Assembly: GCA_964619785.1 (NCBI GenBank)
Contig: CAZUGH010000013.1
Location: 1-39,208 of the forward strand
Source of the DNA: CAZUGH01 sp964619785
GTDB lineage: Bacteria > Bacillota > Clostridia > Lachnospirales > Lachnospiraceae
Direction: 5' to 3'
Length of the DNA: 39,208 nt
The position numbers and the translations under genes are program-made. A model generated the notes under the pieces. That model made no database searches and was not told where the DNA came from. It was given only the letters and a program-made list of their open reading frames with translations. Positions 16,333 through 23,312 of this stretch are shown here, one piece after another. Each line of letters starts with the position of its first letter. Position 1 is the first letter of the stretch.

Positions 16333-18585
16333 TTAGTTCTTTGTTATTACCATATGATATGAACCATTATTCCAAGCATAAGTATCAATATAATATGTCT
16401 TACCCTGTGTTAACTGGCGACTCAAACTAAAGTTATAATCGCCATCATCCATATCGTCATCGTAACCAATCTCAGACTCATTCTCATCATAGAGTGTAAT
16501 GTATGGATCCAAGGAAGAACCACCCGTAGATTTGAAATTATATGTTGCTGTTTCTGATGGTATAAACTTGTAGTAGAGATGACTTCCAGAATAAGTAACA
16601 ACGGTATCACCTTCTCCTATTAGTGAAGGTTCCGATCCTCCTGTTGTAACTACAGTAGCTCCGTACTGAACCGCTGTATTTGTTATCGTAAAGGAGATTG
16701 TTGCATTCTTCTTGCCTCCCATAACACCACCAGTTGAAATTGTATCAGAATGTAAATTATATGCTCCTGATTTAAGATATAATGTTGAACCACATCCAAC
16801 AACTTCGTCTAAATCATTATACCAAGTCAAACCATTAAGTGATGTCACGCCATCATTAGATACTAAAGCAACTTTGTACACTGGAAGTGCGATGCTTGCA
16901 AATGGACCAGTTGCTGTAACTGACTGATTGTAAAGATATCTTGTTACATCCGCCATTCCATAATAAGCTTTAACATCATAATTACCTGTTGCTAATAATG
17001 CAGAATAACTTCCCTTGTTATCTGTATATTGCCAGCAACTTGTACAGTAACGGTCACCCTTATTCTTGTTGGTGAATTCTACCTCTACACCGTTAATTGG
17101 GTTACCTTGTGCATCTGTAATGCTACCTGTTACTGCATTACCCTGTGCGACATTAATCTTCGCTGCAACATCTGTTGCAATCGCTGGATTGTTATTATCT
17201 ACAATATGAATATTAATGGTATAGCTTCCTGCAATCTTAATTGTTCCTGAGATATAACCTGAAGATGAAACGGTTAAACCAGAACCATCTGGTGCCTTTG
17301 TATAAGTATAAGAACCACTTCCACCAATCGCAGAAATACCAGCATCAATACTTACACCCTCTGCGCCAAGTAGATAATATTTATCTGCCACTGCTGCTGC
17401 AATTGCTGTGCTAGAACCAACACAGAATGTGCAATTCTTGGTATACGTATTACCCATCTCGTCTACTGCTGTTAAAACAGCTCGATATATACCAACTGCA
17501 GATGGTTTACCCTTAATGCTAACATAATCGTTCTTCACTTCATATGTTAGACCAGCTGGAAGACCAACCAAACTATAGGATGAATAACCAATTCCCTCGC
17601 CAAATGATAAAGATTCACTAAAGCCGTTACCAACCATACAGCTATATACACTATCTTCTGTGTATGCTGTTGCAGCTTCTACATACTGCTTCTCCATGCT
17701 CTTGACAGAACCAGGAAGGGATGGAATCGATAACTGAACAAAATCATTCTCAGAAATGATAGTCTCACTTGATGTAACAACCGTATAATTAACATTATCT
17801 GTTGTTACAATACTATCAATCATTAAACCATTATTATATGCACCTGTTGATGTTCTTCTGGTCTTAACTGCAATCTGGTTCGCAGCTAATGCATATGGAC
17901 GATCTAATGAGAAGGATACTGACTGATGATTCAGTACATTCATTCCTGTCATATTTACATTGTAACCAACGTTAATCTTACAGGTTGCTTTCTTATTGCT
18001 TCCGTCAGTAGCTCTAACTGTAATCGTTGCTGAGCCAACACCCTTAGCAGCTACAACACCCTTCTGACTAACGGTTGCAACAGACTTCTTGCTTGACTTC
18101 CAATAAAGATTCTTGCTTGCGCCCTTCTTAGCAGAAACAGAGCTCTTCAGTGCAAGACTCTCACCAACATTGATGGATGCACTCTTTTTATTTAACTTAA
18201 CCTTCGTCACTGCGCCACTCTTAACTTTAACAGTGATGGTCGTTTTCTTCTTTTTGTTCTTCTTAGATGTAACAACAATCTTGGTTGTTCCAACTTTTTT
18301 TGCTTTCACTTTACCGGAACTGCTTACGGTAGCGATTTTCTTGTTTTTAGAAACAAATGTTACTTTTTTGTTCGCACTCTTGTTAGGATTTACTTTAACT
18401 TCTTTTGAAAGTTTGATTGATTTACCCTTAGCAATATATGCTCTCTTGCTATATGGCGAAGCCACTTTAACACTCTTTACCTTCACCTTGGCTGCATCTG
18501 CTTTACTTGGTGCAGCTACCATTGATACTCCCATGACCATAGCAAATGCCACTAGGAATAATGCTACTTTGTTAATTCTTTTCAT
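16333..18585 (-). CDS. Large secreted multidomain BIG2 protein with PPC-like C-terminus, paralogue 3
   Basis: 750 residues. A classical signal peptide ends about residue 32 (SKADA). Two BIG2 folds follow, about 35-120 (VTSKKNKKKKTTI) and 125-205 (SSKKSVATVSQKGVVAAKG). Then come two putative Ig-like folds (LVGLPAGLTYEV near 335-392 and AIGGSGSYTY near 412-470), a carboxypeptidase-regulatory-like fold (AVTGSITDAQGNPINGVEVE, about 480-560), and a final domain resembling bacterial pre-peptidase PPC (YYKFIPSETATYNF ... LDPYITLYDENESEIGYDDD, about 665-748). No anchor motif. GGAGGG precedes the ATG, and a strong promoter lies at 18654-18682. It is the longest and first-transcribed of the three paralogues, probably the parent of the set. 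Confidence 0.87.
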   Translation of the reverse strand: MKRINKVALFLVAFAMVMGVSMVAAPSKADAAKVKVKSVKVASPYSKRAYIAKGKSIKLSKEVKVNPNKSANKKVTFVSKNKKIATVSSSGKVKAKKVGTTKIVVTSKKNKKKKTTITVKVKSGAVTKVKLNKKSASINVGESLALKSSVSAKKGASKNLYWKSSKKSVATVSQKGVVAAKGVGSATITVRATDGSNKKATCKINVGYNVNMTGMNVLNHQSVSFSLDRPYALAANQIAVKTRRTSTGAYNNGLMIDSIVTTDNVNYTVVTSSETIISENDFVQLSIPSLPGSVKSMEKQYVEAATAYTEDSVYSCMVGNGFSESLSFGEGIGYSSYSLVGLPAGLTYEVKNDYVSIKGKPSAVGIYRAVLTAVDEMGNTYTKNCTFCVGSSTAIAAAVADKYYLLGAEGVSIDAGISAIGGSGSYTYTKAPDGSGLTVSSSGYISGTIKIAGSYTINIHIVDNNNPAIATDVAAKINVAQGNAVTGSITDAQGNPINGVEVEFTNKNKGDRYCTSCWQYTDNKGSYSALLATGNYDVKAYYGMADVTRYLYNQSVTATGPFASIALPVYKVALVSNDGVTSLNGLTWYNDLDEVVGCGSTLYLKSGAYNLHSDTISTGGVMGGKKNATISFTITNTAVQYGATVVTTGGSEPSLIGEGDTVVTYSGSHLYYKFIPSETATYNFKSTGGSSLDPYITLYDENESEIGYDDDMDDGDYNFSLSRQLTQGKTYYIDTYAWNNGSYHMVITKN

Positions 18586-18653
18586 TCTTTCCCTCCGTCT
18601 ATTATGATATTACCAGAGCCACCAGACTCTGTATATGATATGTAACATAGATT

Positions 18654-18682
18654 ATTTTATCACAACCATGTACATTTTTCAA
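18654..18682 (-). promoter_or_regulatory. Promoter of the BIG2 gene cluster
   Basis: Minus strand TTGAAA (18682-18677), exactly 17 bases, then TAAAAT (18659-18654): a near-consensus sigma-A promoter. The leader before the gene is about 60 bases and includes CAGAGTCTGGTGGCTCTGG, a short imperfect hairpin. Confidence 0.7.
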
Positions 18683-18706
18683 CTCCTTTATTAACTTTTT
18701 GTGAAC

Positions 18707-18734
18707 AAAAAAAGGCTCTGGAATATCCAGAGCC
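18707..18734 (-). terminator. Rho-independent terminator after the DUF1002 gene
   Basis: Minus strand GGCTCTGGA TAT TCCAGAGCC (18734-18714) followed by seven T (18713-18707). A compact, perfect stem just 17 bases after the DUF1002 stop. It separates the dapL transcript from the BIG2 cluster promoter. Confidence 0.9.
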
Positions 18735-18751
18735 CTCAATGAAATATTCAA

Positions 18752-19657
18752 TTAACCAAAGATACGATCAAAGAAAGTTGAAATCTTCTCACCTAAATCA
18801 GAGAAAAAACTACCTATCTTCTCAAAAATATTCTTGGCAGATTCCATATCAATACCTAAATCTTTAATCTTATTGTACATATCCTTCGCTTGTTCCTTCA
18901 GGCTATCTACATCAATATCTAAATCCTTGATTTTATCTAGCAATGCAACAATCTTCTGTTTCTGCTCATCTGTCAATGTAACATCGAGTGATTGTGCTGC
19001 CTCATCAACCGCCTTTGATATCTCTTCAGGAGATGAAAGTTTGTCCTCAAGCACCTTCTGTTTAGCCAATGCTACAAGCTTCTCAGCATCATCTGTACCA
19101 ATTTCCTGGCCCAGACTCGCGGTATCTACAAGTTCGTTCGTTGCCGCGTCTGCTTTTTCCTGGTCAAATTCTTCACCTGTCATCTCAGAATATGCTTTCA
19201 TAGCACCGACCAATGCTGCTGTTCCTGATATTTCAAATGGTCCAACAACCGTCACATCAGCATCTTCGATTCCTGCTGTAATCAACGCATTGCTATACAT
19301 TCCCGATGTACAATAAGTAATATTCTTGGTCTCAACTCCGATACCACTACCCTCTTCGCCTTTTTCAATACGCACCGAGGATAATGCGCGAGAACCAATT
19401 ACACTAGCAGACAGATAGTCGCCTAGATACTTCTTCTCTTCTGCATTCGTTACCTCTACAACCTCAAAACCAGATAATTCATCCTCACTTACATCTAAAA
19501 GTTGCATGACCGTCTGTTTCTCTGAGTCCTTTAAGTCAGCACCAAATGCCAAATATGGTTTCACCTCAACCGAGTCTGCTTTCGCATAACCCATTGGTGC
19601 AATCACAACAACACAAGCCATAATGCCTGCTACGAATCTTCTTATTGCCTTTTTCAT
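18752..19657 (-). CDS. DUF1002 family secreted protein
   Basis: 301 residues. A signal peptide (about 1-27, cut near YAKA/DS) is followed by the conserved DUF1002 core (about 35-190): LGDYLSASVIGSRALSSV, NITYCTSGMYSNALITAG and GPFEISGTAALVGAMKAY. A helical acidic C-terminus (about 215-290) ends in amphipathic helices (FEKIGSFFSDLGEKISTFF). The family is widespread in Firmicutes and its biochemical function is unknown. The start at 19657 has GGAGGTAG upstream. It begins 32 bases after the dapL stop with no terminator between, so it probably shares the dapL transcript. It ends at the terminator 18707-18734. Confidence 0.88.
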   Translation of the reverse strand: MKKAIRRFVAGIMACVVVIAPMGYAKADSVEVKPYLAFGADLKDSEKQTVMQLLDVSEDELSGFEVVEVTNAEEKKYLGDYLSASVIGSRALSSVRIEKGEEGSGIGVETKNITYCTSGMYSNALITAGIEDADVTVVGPFEISGTAALVGAMKAYSEMTGEEFDQEKADAATNELVDTASLGQEIGTDDAEKLVALAKQKVLEDKLSSPEEISKAVDEAAQSLDVTLTDEQKQKIVALLDKIKDLDIDVDSLKEQAKDMYNKIKDLGIDMESAKNIFEKIGSFFSDLGEKISTFFDRIFG

Positions 19658-19689
19658 AATCTACCTCCATGCCAAATCCAGGATTTCGC

Positions 19690-20904
19690 TTATAGATTCT
19701 TGATTCTCTCAATCGCTTCTTTGGTTCTCTCAAGTGAGCCAAATGCTGTCAGTCGGAAGTAGCCTTCTCCACTTGGTCCAAATCCAGAACCTGGTGTTCC
19801 AACGATATTCGCATTTTCTAACAAGTAATCAAAGAATTCCCATGATGTCATATTGTCTGGTGTCTTCAACCAAATATAAGGTGCATTTACACCACCGTAA
19901 ACGGTATATCCAGCTTCTGTTAAACCTTCGCGAATCAGTTTCGCATTGTTCATATAGTATGCAATCTGTTCACCGGTCTGCTTCTTGCCTTCTTCTGTAT
20001 ATACAGCTGCTCCTGCTGCCTGAATGATGTATGGTGCGCCATTAAACTTCGTTCCATGACGTCTTGCCCATAGAGAATTCAATGTAACCTCACCACATTT
20101 TACTGCCTTAGGAATCACGGTGAATCCAAGACGTGTTCCTGTAAATCCAGCGTTCTTTGAGAAACTTCTCATCTCGATTGCACAAGTCTCGGCTCCCTTA
20201 CATTCATAAATCGTATGTGGAACATCATCTTCTGCAATATATGCTACATAGGCTGCATCATAGATAATAACTGCTCCTACTTTGTTCGCATAATCAACCC
20301 ATACTTGCAACTGCGCCTTAGTCAAGGTTGTGCCGGTTGGATTGTTTGGGCAACACAGATAAATAATATCTGGTGTCTCATCTGGAAGAGCTGGTACAAA
20401 ATCATTCTCTGCGGTACAAGGCATATAAATCACATTGCTCCAACGCTCTTTGTCTGTCATATAATCGCCCGTTCTGCCTGCCATTGCATTGGTATCAACA
20501 TAAACTGGATAAACCGGATCACATACAGCAATTTTATTGTCAACGGAGAAAATATCACCAATGTTACCAGAGTCGCTCTTGGCACCATCACTGATAAACA
20601 CTTCATCTAACTCAATCTTGCATCCTCTTGCCGAATAATCATTATCAATAATTGTCTGGCGAAGGAATTCATAGCCCAAATCAGGTGCATAGCCCTTAAA
20701 AGTCTTGGCGTCTGCCATCTCGTCTACCGCTTCATGAAGTCTCTCAATTACAGCTGGTGCAAGTGGCTGTGTTACATCACCGATACCCAAACTGATAATA
20801 TCTTTGTCAGGATTGGCTTCCTTATAAGCCTTCACCTTTTTTGCAATATTGGAAAATAGATAGCTTCCAGGTAATTTTAAATAATTGTCATTAATCTTAA
20901 ACAT
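19690..20904 (-). CDS. dapL: LL-diaminopimelate aminotransferase
   Basis: DapL converts tetrahydrodipicolinate and glutamate directly to LL-diaminopimelate, short-cutting the lysine and peptidoglycan precursor pathway. 404 residues from the ATG at 20904, preceded by AAGGAGG. The PLP lysine is Lys250 in SFSKNAGFTGTRLG. Other fold-type I features are PNNPTGT (186-192), the IIYDAAY loop with the PLP-contacting Asp, and the N-terminal LPGSYLF motif typical of DapL. This route is characteristic of many Clostridia. It has its own promoter upstream and likely carries the DUF1002 gene downstream. Confidence 0.96.
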   Translation of the reverse strand: MFKINDNYLKLPGSYLFSNIAKKVKAYKEANPDKDIISLGIGDVTQPLAPAVIERLHEAVDEMADAKTFKGYAPDLGYEFLRQTIIDNDYSARGCKIELDEVFISDGAKSDSGNIGDIFSVDNKIAVCDPVYPVYVDTNAMAGRTGDYMTDKERWSNVIYMPCTAENDFVPALPDETPDIIYLCCPNNPTGTTLTKAQLQVWVDYANKVGAVIIYDAAYVAYIAEDDVPHTIYECKGAETCAIEMRSFSKNAGFTGTRLGFTVIPKAVKCGEVTLNSLWARRHGTKFNGAPYIIQAAGAAVYTEEGKKQTGEQIAYYMNNAKLIREGLTEAGYTVYGGVNAPYIWLKTPDNMTSWEFFDYLLENANIVGTPGSGFGPSGEGYFRLTAFGSLERTKEAIERIKNL

Positions 20905-20939
20905 CGTCTTCCTCCTTAATTCATTCAAAAGTCTCCTAC

Positions 20940-20968
20940 ATTCTACCCCAAATCTGCGAACTTCGCAA
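20940..20968 (-). promoter_or_regulatory. dapL promoter
   Basis: Minus strand TTGCGA (20968-20963), 17 bases, TAGAAT (20945-20940), about 35 bases before the dapL start. The -35 region overlaps GCGAAGTTCGC, a short palindrome that could be an operator. Confidence 0.6.
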
Positions 20969-20995
20969 GTACGGTTCATAGGACAATGTTGATTA

Positions 20996-22153
20996 TTATG
21001 GAAGCTTAATATTTAAACTCATTGTCTTTTGTCCATCTTCTATTGTGAAGTCTTTCTCATAGGTGGTTTTGTTAGCTATTATTTTGTATTTACCTGCCGG
21101 AATATAAGCTGTCAACTTCCCTTCTATATTAGAAAACATAGAACCAACTACACTACTTTCTGACATTGAATAAATAAGAAAGAACTGACTGTTAACTGGT
21201 TTTCCTTCTGAATCTGTACAGCTTATTGAAACTTTGCAGGATTTTACATCAATTTCTTGCTTCTGTATATCATCCTGCCCCACTACAATATCAAAGGTTC
21301 TCCATGCATTTACGCCATCAAGTCTAAATAATAATCTGGTTTTAATACCTTTCGGAACTACAAAATCAAGTCTATCATAAACATTTGTACAATACTGATA
21401 ATTAGCTCCTAGACTTACTTCCTCTATTTCTTCTCCTAACGGGCTTCCATTGTTTAGCACATCAATTAACAAACGACAAGTATCAATGTCAACTTGAAGA
21501 TTCGTTTTTCCATCTACCGTAAATTCTTTCAGCTTGGTATCGTCCCACATAAGTACATAATTACCCTTATTAAGATATGCTGTTTCCTTATTATCTCTTA
21601 TATATGGTTCTGCTACAGGCTCGGAAGAACTCGTTATTTCCTCCCCATTGTCAGGATAAATCCCCATACATACATTATTGATTAAATTGTTTGTTTTCAA
21701 TTCAACGTTCACTTGATGGCGACTAATCATATAATTAACATCTTTACAATCTTTATCAACTACGAATCCATCATCTAAATCAAATATGTTCGCACAGTAT
21801 ACACCCACATAATATGTTTCAGCAGGCAGATAAACATCGTATGTTCCATCCGTATCTGTAGAAAAATATAGTTCGGAATACTTCTCCCCAGAGAATGTTA
21901 GTTCGTCAGTCTTAACTGGATTTCCTTCTATATCAGTGATTTTTCCTTGAACTCGATACAACGGAACATCTATATTTATGTTGCACTCTTTGTCATGAGT
22001 TGGTGCTTCTTTCACTTCAAATTCTTCTTTGAACAGATTAATTGATAAATACCCAATCTCGTATTTAGCGGGCTGACAAATCAATTGGTACTCTCCTGTT
22101 ATGGGATTTATCGAAACTTGGCTAAATGAAGAACTCCCGTTTGGACACTTCAT
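20996..22153 (-). CDS. Surface-type protein of carboxypeptidase-regulatory-like folds, 5'-truncated at an assembly gap
   Basis: 385 residues are readable from the ATG at 22153, and the frame is open further up to the N run at 22175. Several beta-sandwich repeats of the carboxypeptidase-regulatory/transthyretin-like type can be seen: VQGKITDIEGNPV ... TDTDGTYDVYLPAETYYVGVY (about 72-120), then CKVSISCTDSEGKPVNS ... LTAYIPAGKYKIIA at the C-terminus. No signal peptide, anchor or enzyme motif is present. The chosen start has no ribosome-binding site. If the 55-bp duplication around the gap is collapsed, an in-frame TAA appears about 50 bases upstream with no ATG, GTG or TTG in between. So either the true N-terminus lies in the unresolved gap or this is a decayed remnant. 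It resembles parts of the BIG2 proteins nearby. Confidence 0.6.
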   Translation of the reverse strand: MKCPNGSSSFSQVSINPITGEYQLICQPAKYEIGYLSINLFKEEFEVKEAPTHDKECNINIDVPLYRVQGKITDIEGNPVKTDELTFSGEKYSELYFSTDTDGTYDVYLPAETYYVGVYCANIFDLDDGFVVDKDCKDVNYMISRHQVNVELKTNNLINNVCMGIYPDNGEEITSSSEPVAEPYIRDNKETAYLNKGNYVLMWDDTKLKEFTVDGKTNLQVDIDTCRLLIDVLNNGSPLGEEIEEVSLGANYQYCTNVYDRLDFVVPKGIKTRLLFRLDGVNAWRTFDIVVGQDDIQKQEIDVKSCKVSISCTDSEGKPVNSQFFLIYSMSESSVVGSMFSNIEGKLTAYIPAGKYKIIANKTTYEKDFTIEDGQKTMSLNIKLP

Positions 22154-22174
22154 ATAGTATGACGCAGATCCATT
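22120..22174. repeat. 55-bp sequence duplicated on both sides of gap 1 (left copy)
   Basis: Identical to 22275-22329. The two copies are separated only by the N run. Either an assembly-overlap artefact or the visible edge of an unresolved tandem repeat. Confidence 0.95.
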
Positions 22175-22274
22175 NNNNNNNNNNNNNNNNNNNNNNNNNN
22201 NNNNNNNNNNNNNNNNNNNNNNNNNNNNNNNNNNNNNNNNNNNNNNNNNNNNNNNNNNNNNNNNNNNNNNNNNN
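22175..22274. other. Assembly gap 1 (100 N)
   Basis: Exactly 100 N, the conventional length for a gap of unknown size. It interrupts the 5' part of the gene at 20996-22153. Confidence 0.99.
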
Positions 22275-22329
22275 GGCTAAATGAAGAACTCCCGTTTGGA
22301 CACTTCATATAGTATGACGCAGATCCATT
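22275..22329. repeat. 55-bp sequence duplicated on both sides of gap 1 (right copy)
   Basis: Exact copy of 22120-22174, starting at the first base after the N run. Confidence 0.95.
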
Positions 22330-22363
22330 TAATCTTGGTTTCCATGTTTCATCCCTTTATTTT

Positions 22364-22414
22364 GAAAAAGGTTGTCAATATATGATTGATTCCTCATCCA
22401 TCTATTGACAACCT
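22364..22414 (-). terminator. Terminator of the DUF6465 gene
   Basis: Minus strand AGGTTGTCAATA (22414-22403), a 22-base loop, TATTGACAACCT (22380-22369), then TTTT. The 12-bp arms are perfect. It lies 23 bases after the DUF6465 stop. Confidence 0.8.
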
Positions 22415-22436
22415 CTCCCTATTATGTAAACTACTC

Positions 22437-22814
22437 CTAGATATCGAGTGCTCCTGCCGCACTACCATTTACTACGTAATACGCTTTATATTCCTCTGGT
22501 TTCACATAGAGGCTCACTGATTTAATCGCTGTTGCCTTATTGCCTTCAGCTACCCATGCCTCTTTCACTCTCTCAAGAAGGCTCTCTTGTGATACTTCGT
22601 GTCCAGCAAACTGAACATATACTTCTGTCGACACCTTAGATGCTGCTGTTGCACGCTTAGCTGGTGCTTTCTTAGCTGCTGTCTTCTTAGCTGGTGCCTT
22701 TTTCACTGGCTCCTTCTTCACTGCTTCTTTCTTAGCTGGTGCTTCTACTATGTTCTTTTCTGTCGTCACCTTAGATGTCGTGGTTTCCTTTGCAATTGCT
22801 TTTGTTGTTGCCAT
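22437..22814 (-). CDS. DUF6465 family protein with Lys/Ala/Pro-rich histone H1-like N-terminus
   Basis: 125 residues from the ATG at 22814. The GGAGGG before it lies inside an in-frame upstream ATG at 22826, so the later start is preferred. Residues 1-60 are disordered and basic, with repeated PAKK/KAPAKK units like eukaryotic H1 tails and bacterial nucleoid proteins. Residues 65-125 form a small conserved domain (VYVQFAGHEVSQESLLERVKEAW ... VSLYVKPEEYKAYYVVNG) recognised as DUF6465, found mostly in Lachnospiraceae. Nucleic-acid binding through the tail is an inference; the domain's function is unknown. It has its own promoter and terminator and is divergent from the acidic small membrane protein. 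Confidence 0.82.
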   Translation of the reverse strand: MATTKAIAKETTTSKVTTEKNIVEAPAKKEAVKKEPVKKAPAKKTAAKKAPAKRATAASKVSTEVYVQFAGHEVSQESLLERVKEAWVAEGNKATAIKSVSLYVKPEEYKAYYVVNGSAAGALDI

Positions 22815-22868
22815 AAGTCCCTCCATTTAGTTAACAGAATATATTATTTTAACATTTCCTTAATACTT

Positions 22869-22897
22869 ATAGTACACCATCTTTAACCTCTTTTCAA
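22869..22897 (-). promoter_or_regulatory. Promoter of the DUF6465 gene
   Basis: Minus strand TTGAAA (22897-22892), 17 bases, TACTAT (22874-22869), about 55 bases before the start. Confidence 0.6.
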
Positions 22898-22960
22898 TCT
22901 CCATTATATACAAAAAAATTCATTTACATTCCCTTTTCTTTGTGCTTTTGGTTAAAACGC

Positions 22961-22989
22961 TTTACTTTTTTTCCTTTTTAACGTATTAT
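22961..22989 (+). promoter_or_regulatory. Candidate promoter of the small acidic membrane protein
   Basis: TTTACT (22961-22966), 17 bases, TATTAT (22984-22989). The -35 is poor. A second option is the TATACT at about 23011. Confidence 0.35.
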
Positions 22990-23040
22990 ATATAGTAACA
23001 TCCCATCTTGGGTATACTAGTACCGAAAGGACCGATTACT

Positions 23041-23253
23041 ATGAAAAAATTTATGAAGTTTCTTCTCTGGGTTGCTGCTATCGGCGGAGCCATTGCAGGA
23101 GCCATGTATTTCTTGAAAAATGTTCTCATGAAGGATTATCTAGATGACTATGATGATGAGGATTTTGACAACGATCTTTATGACGAAGACGACGATGATG
23201 ATGACAGAGAGTATGTAACCATCAACGTTCCTGACGATTCCAAAGAAGATTAA
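23041..23253 (+). CDS. Small single-span membrane protein with a highly acidic tail
   Basis: 70 residues from the ATG at 23041, which has AAAGGA upstream; an in-frame ATG at 23008 has no such site. It has a basic start (MKKFMKF), one hydrophobic helix (about 8-28, LLWVAAIGGAIAGAMYFL), then a tail in which about half of the residues are Asp or Glu (DDYDDEDF ... YDEDDDDDD). A terminator follows directly. The positive-inside rule predicts N-in, tail-out, though a short acidic tail could also stay inside. No family recognised. It is divergent from the strongly basic DUF6465 protein. The opposite charge is notable, but any interaction is speculative. Confidence 0.7.
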   Translation: MKKFMKFLLWVAAIGGAIAGAMYFLKNVLMKDYLDDYDDEDFDNDLYDEDDDDDDREYVTINVPDDSKED

Positions 23254-23268
23254 TGTTTACACAACTAA

Positions 23269-23298
23269 CGCCTGCAACTTACCTTGCAGGCGCTTTTT
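23269..23298 (+). terminator. Rho-independent terminator of the small acidic protein gene
   Basis: CGCCTGCAA (23269-23277), a 6-base loop, TTGCAGGCG (23284-23292), then CTTTTT. It lies between convergent genes; the minus strand lacks a T-run, so it serves mainly the plus strand. Confidence 0.9.
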
Positions 23299-23312
23299 CA
23301 TGTCATGATTTG

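Noticed and set aside
22275..22352. Start METKIKWICVIL on the minus strand after gap 1 as the N-terminus of the truncated surface protein
   Set aside because: It looks like a signal peptide start but is in another frame and meets a TAG inside the 55-bp sequence.
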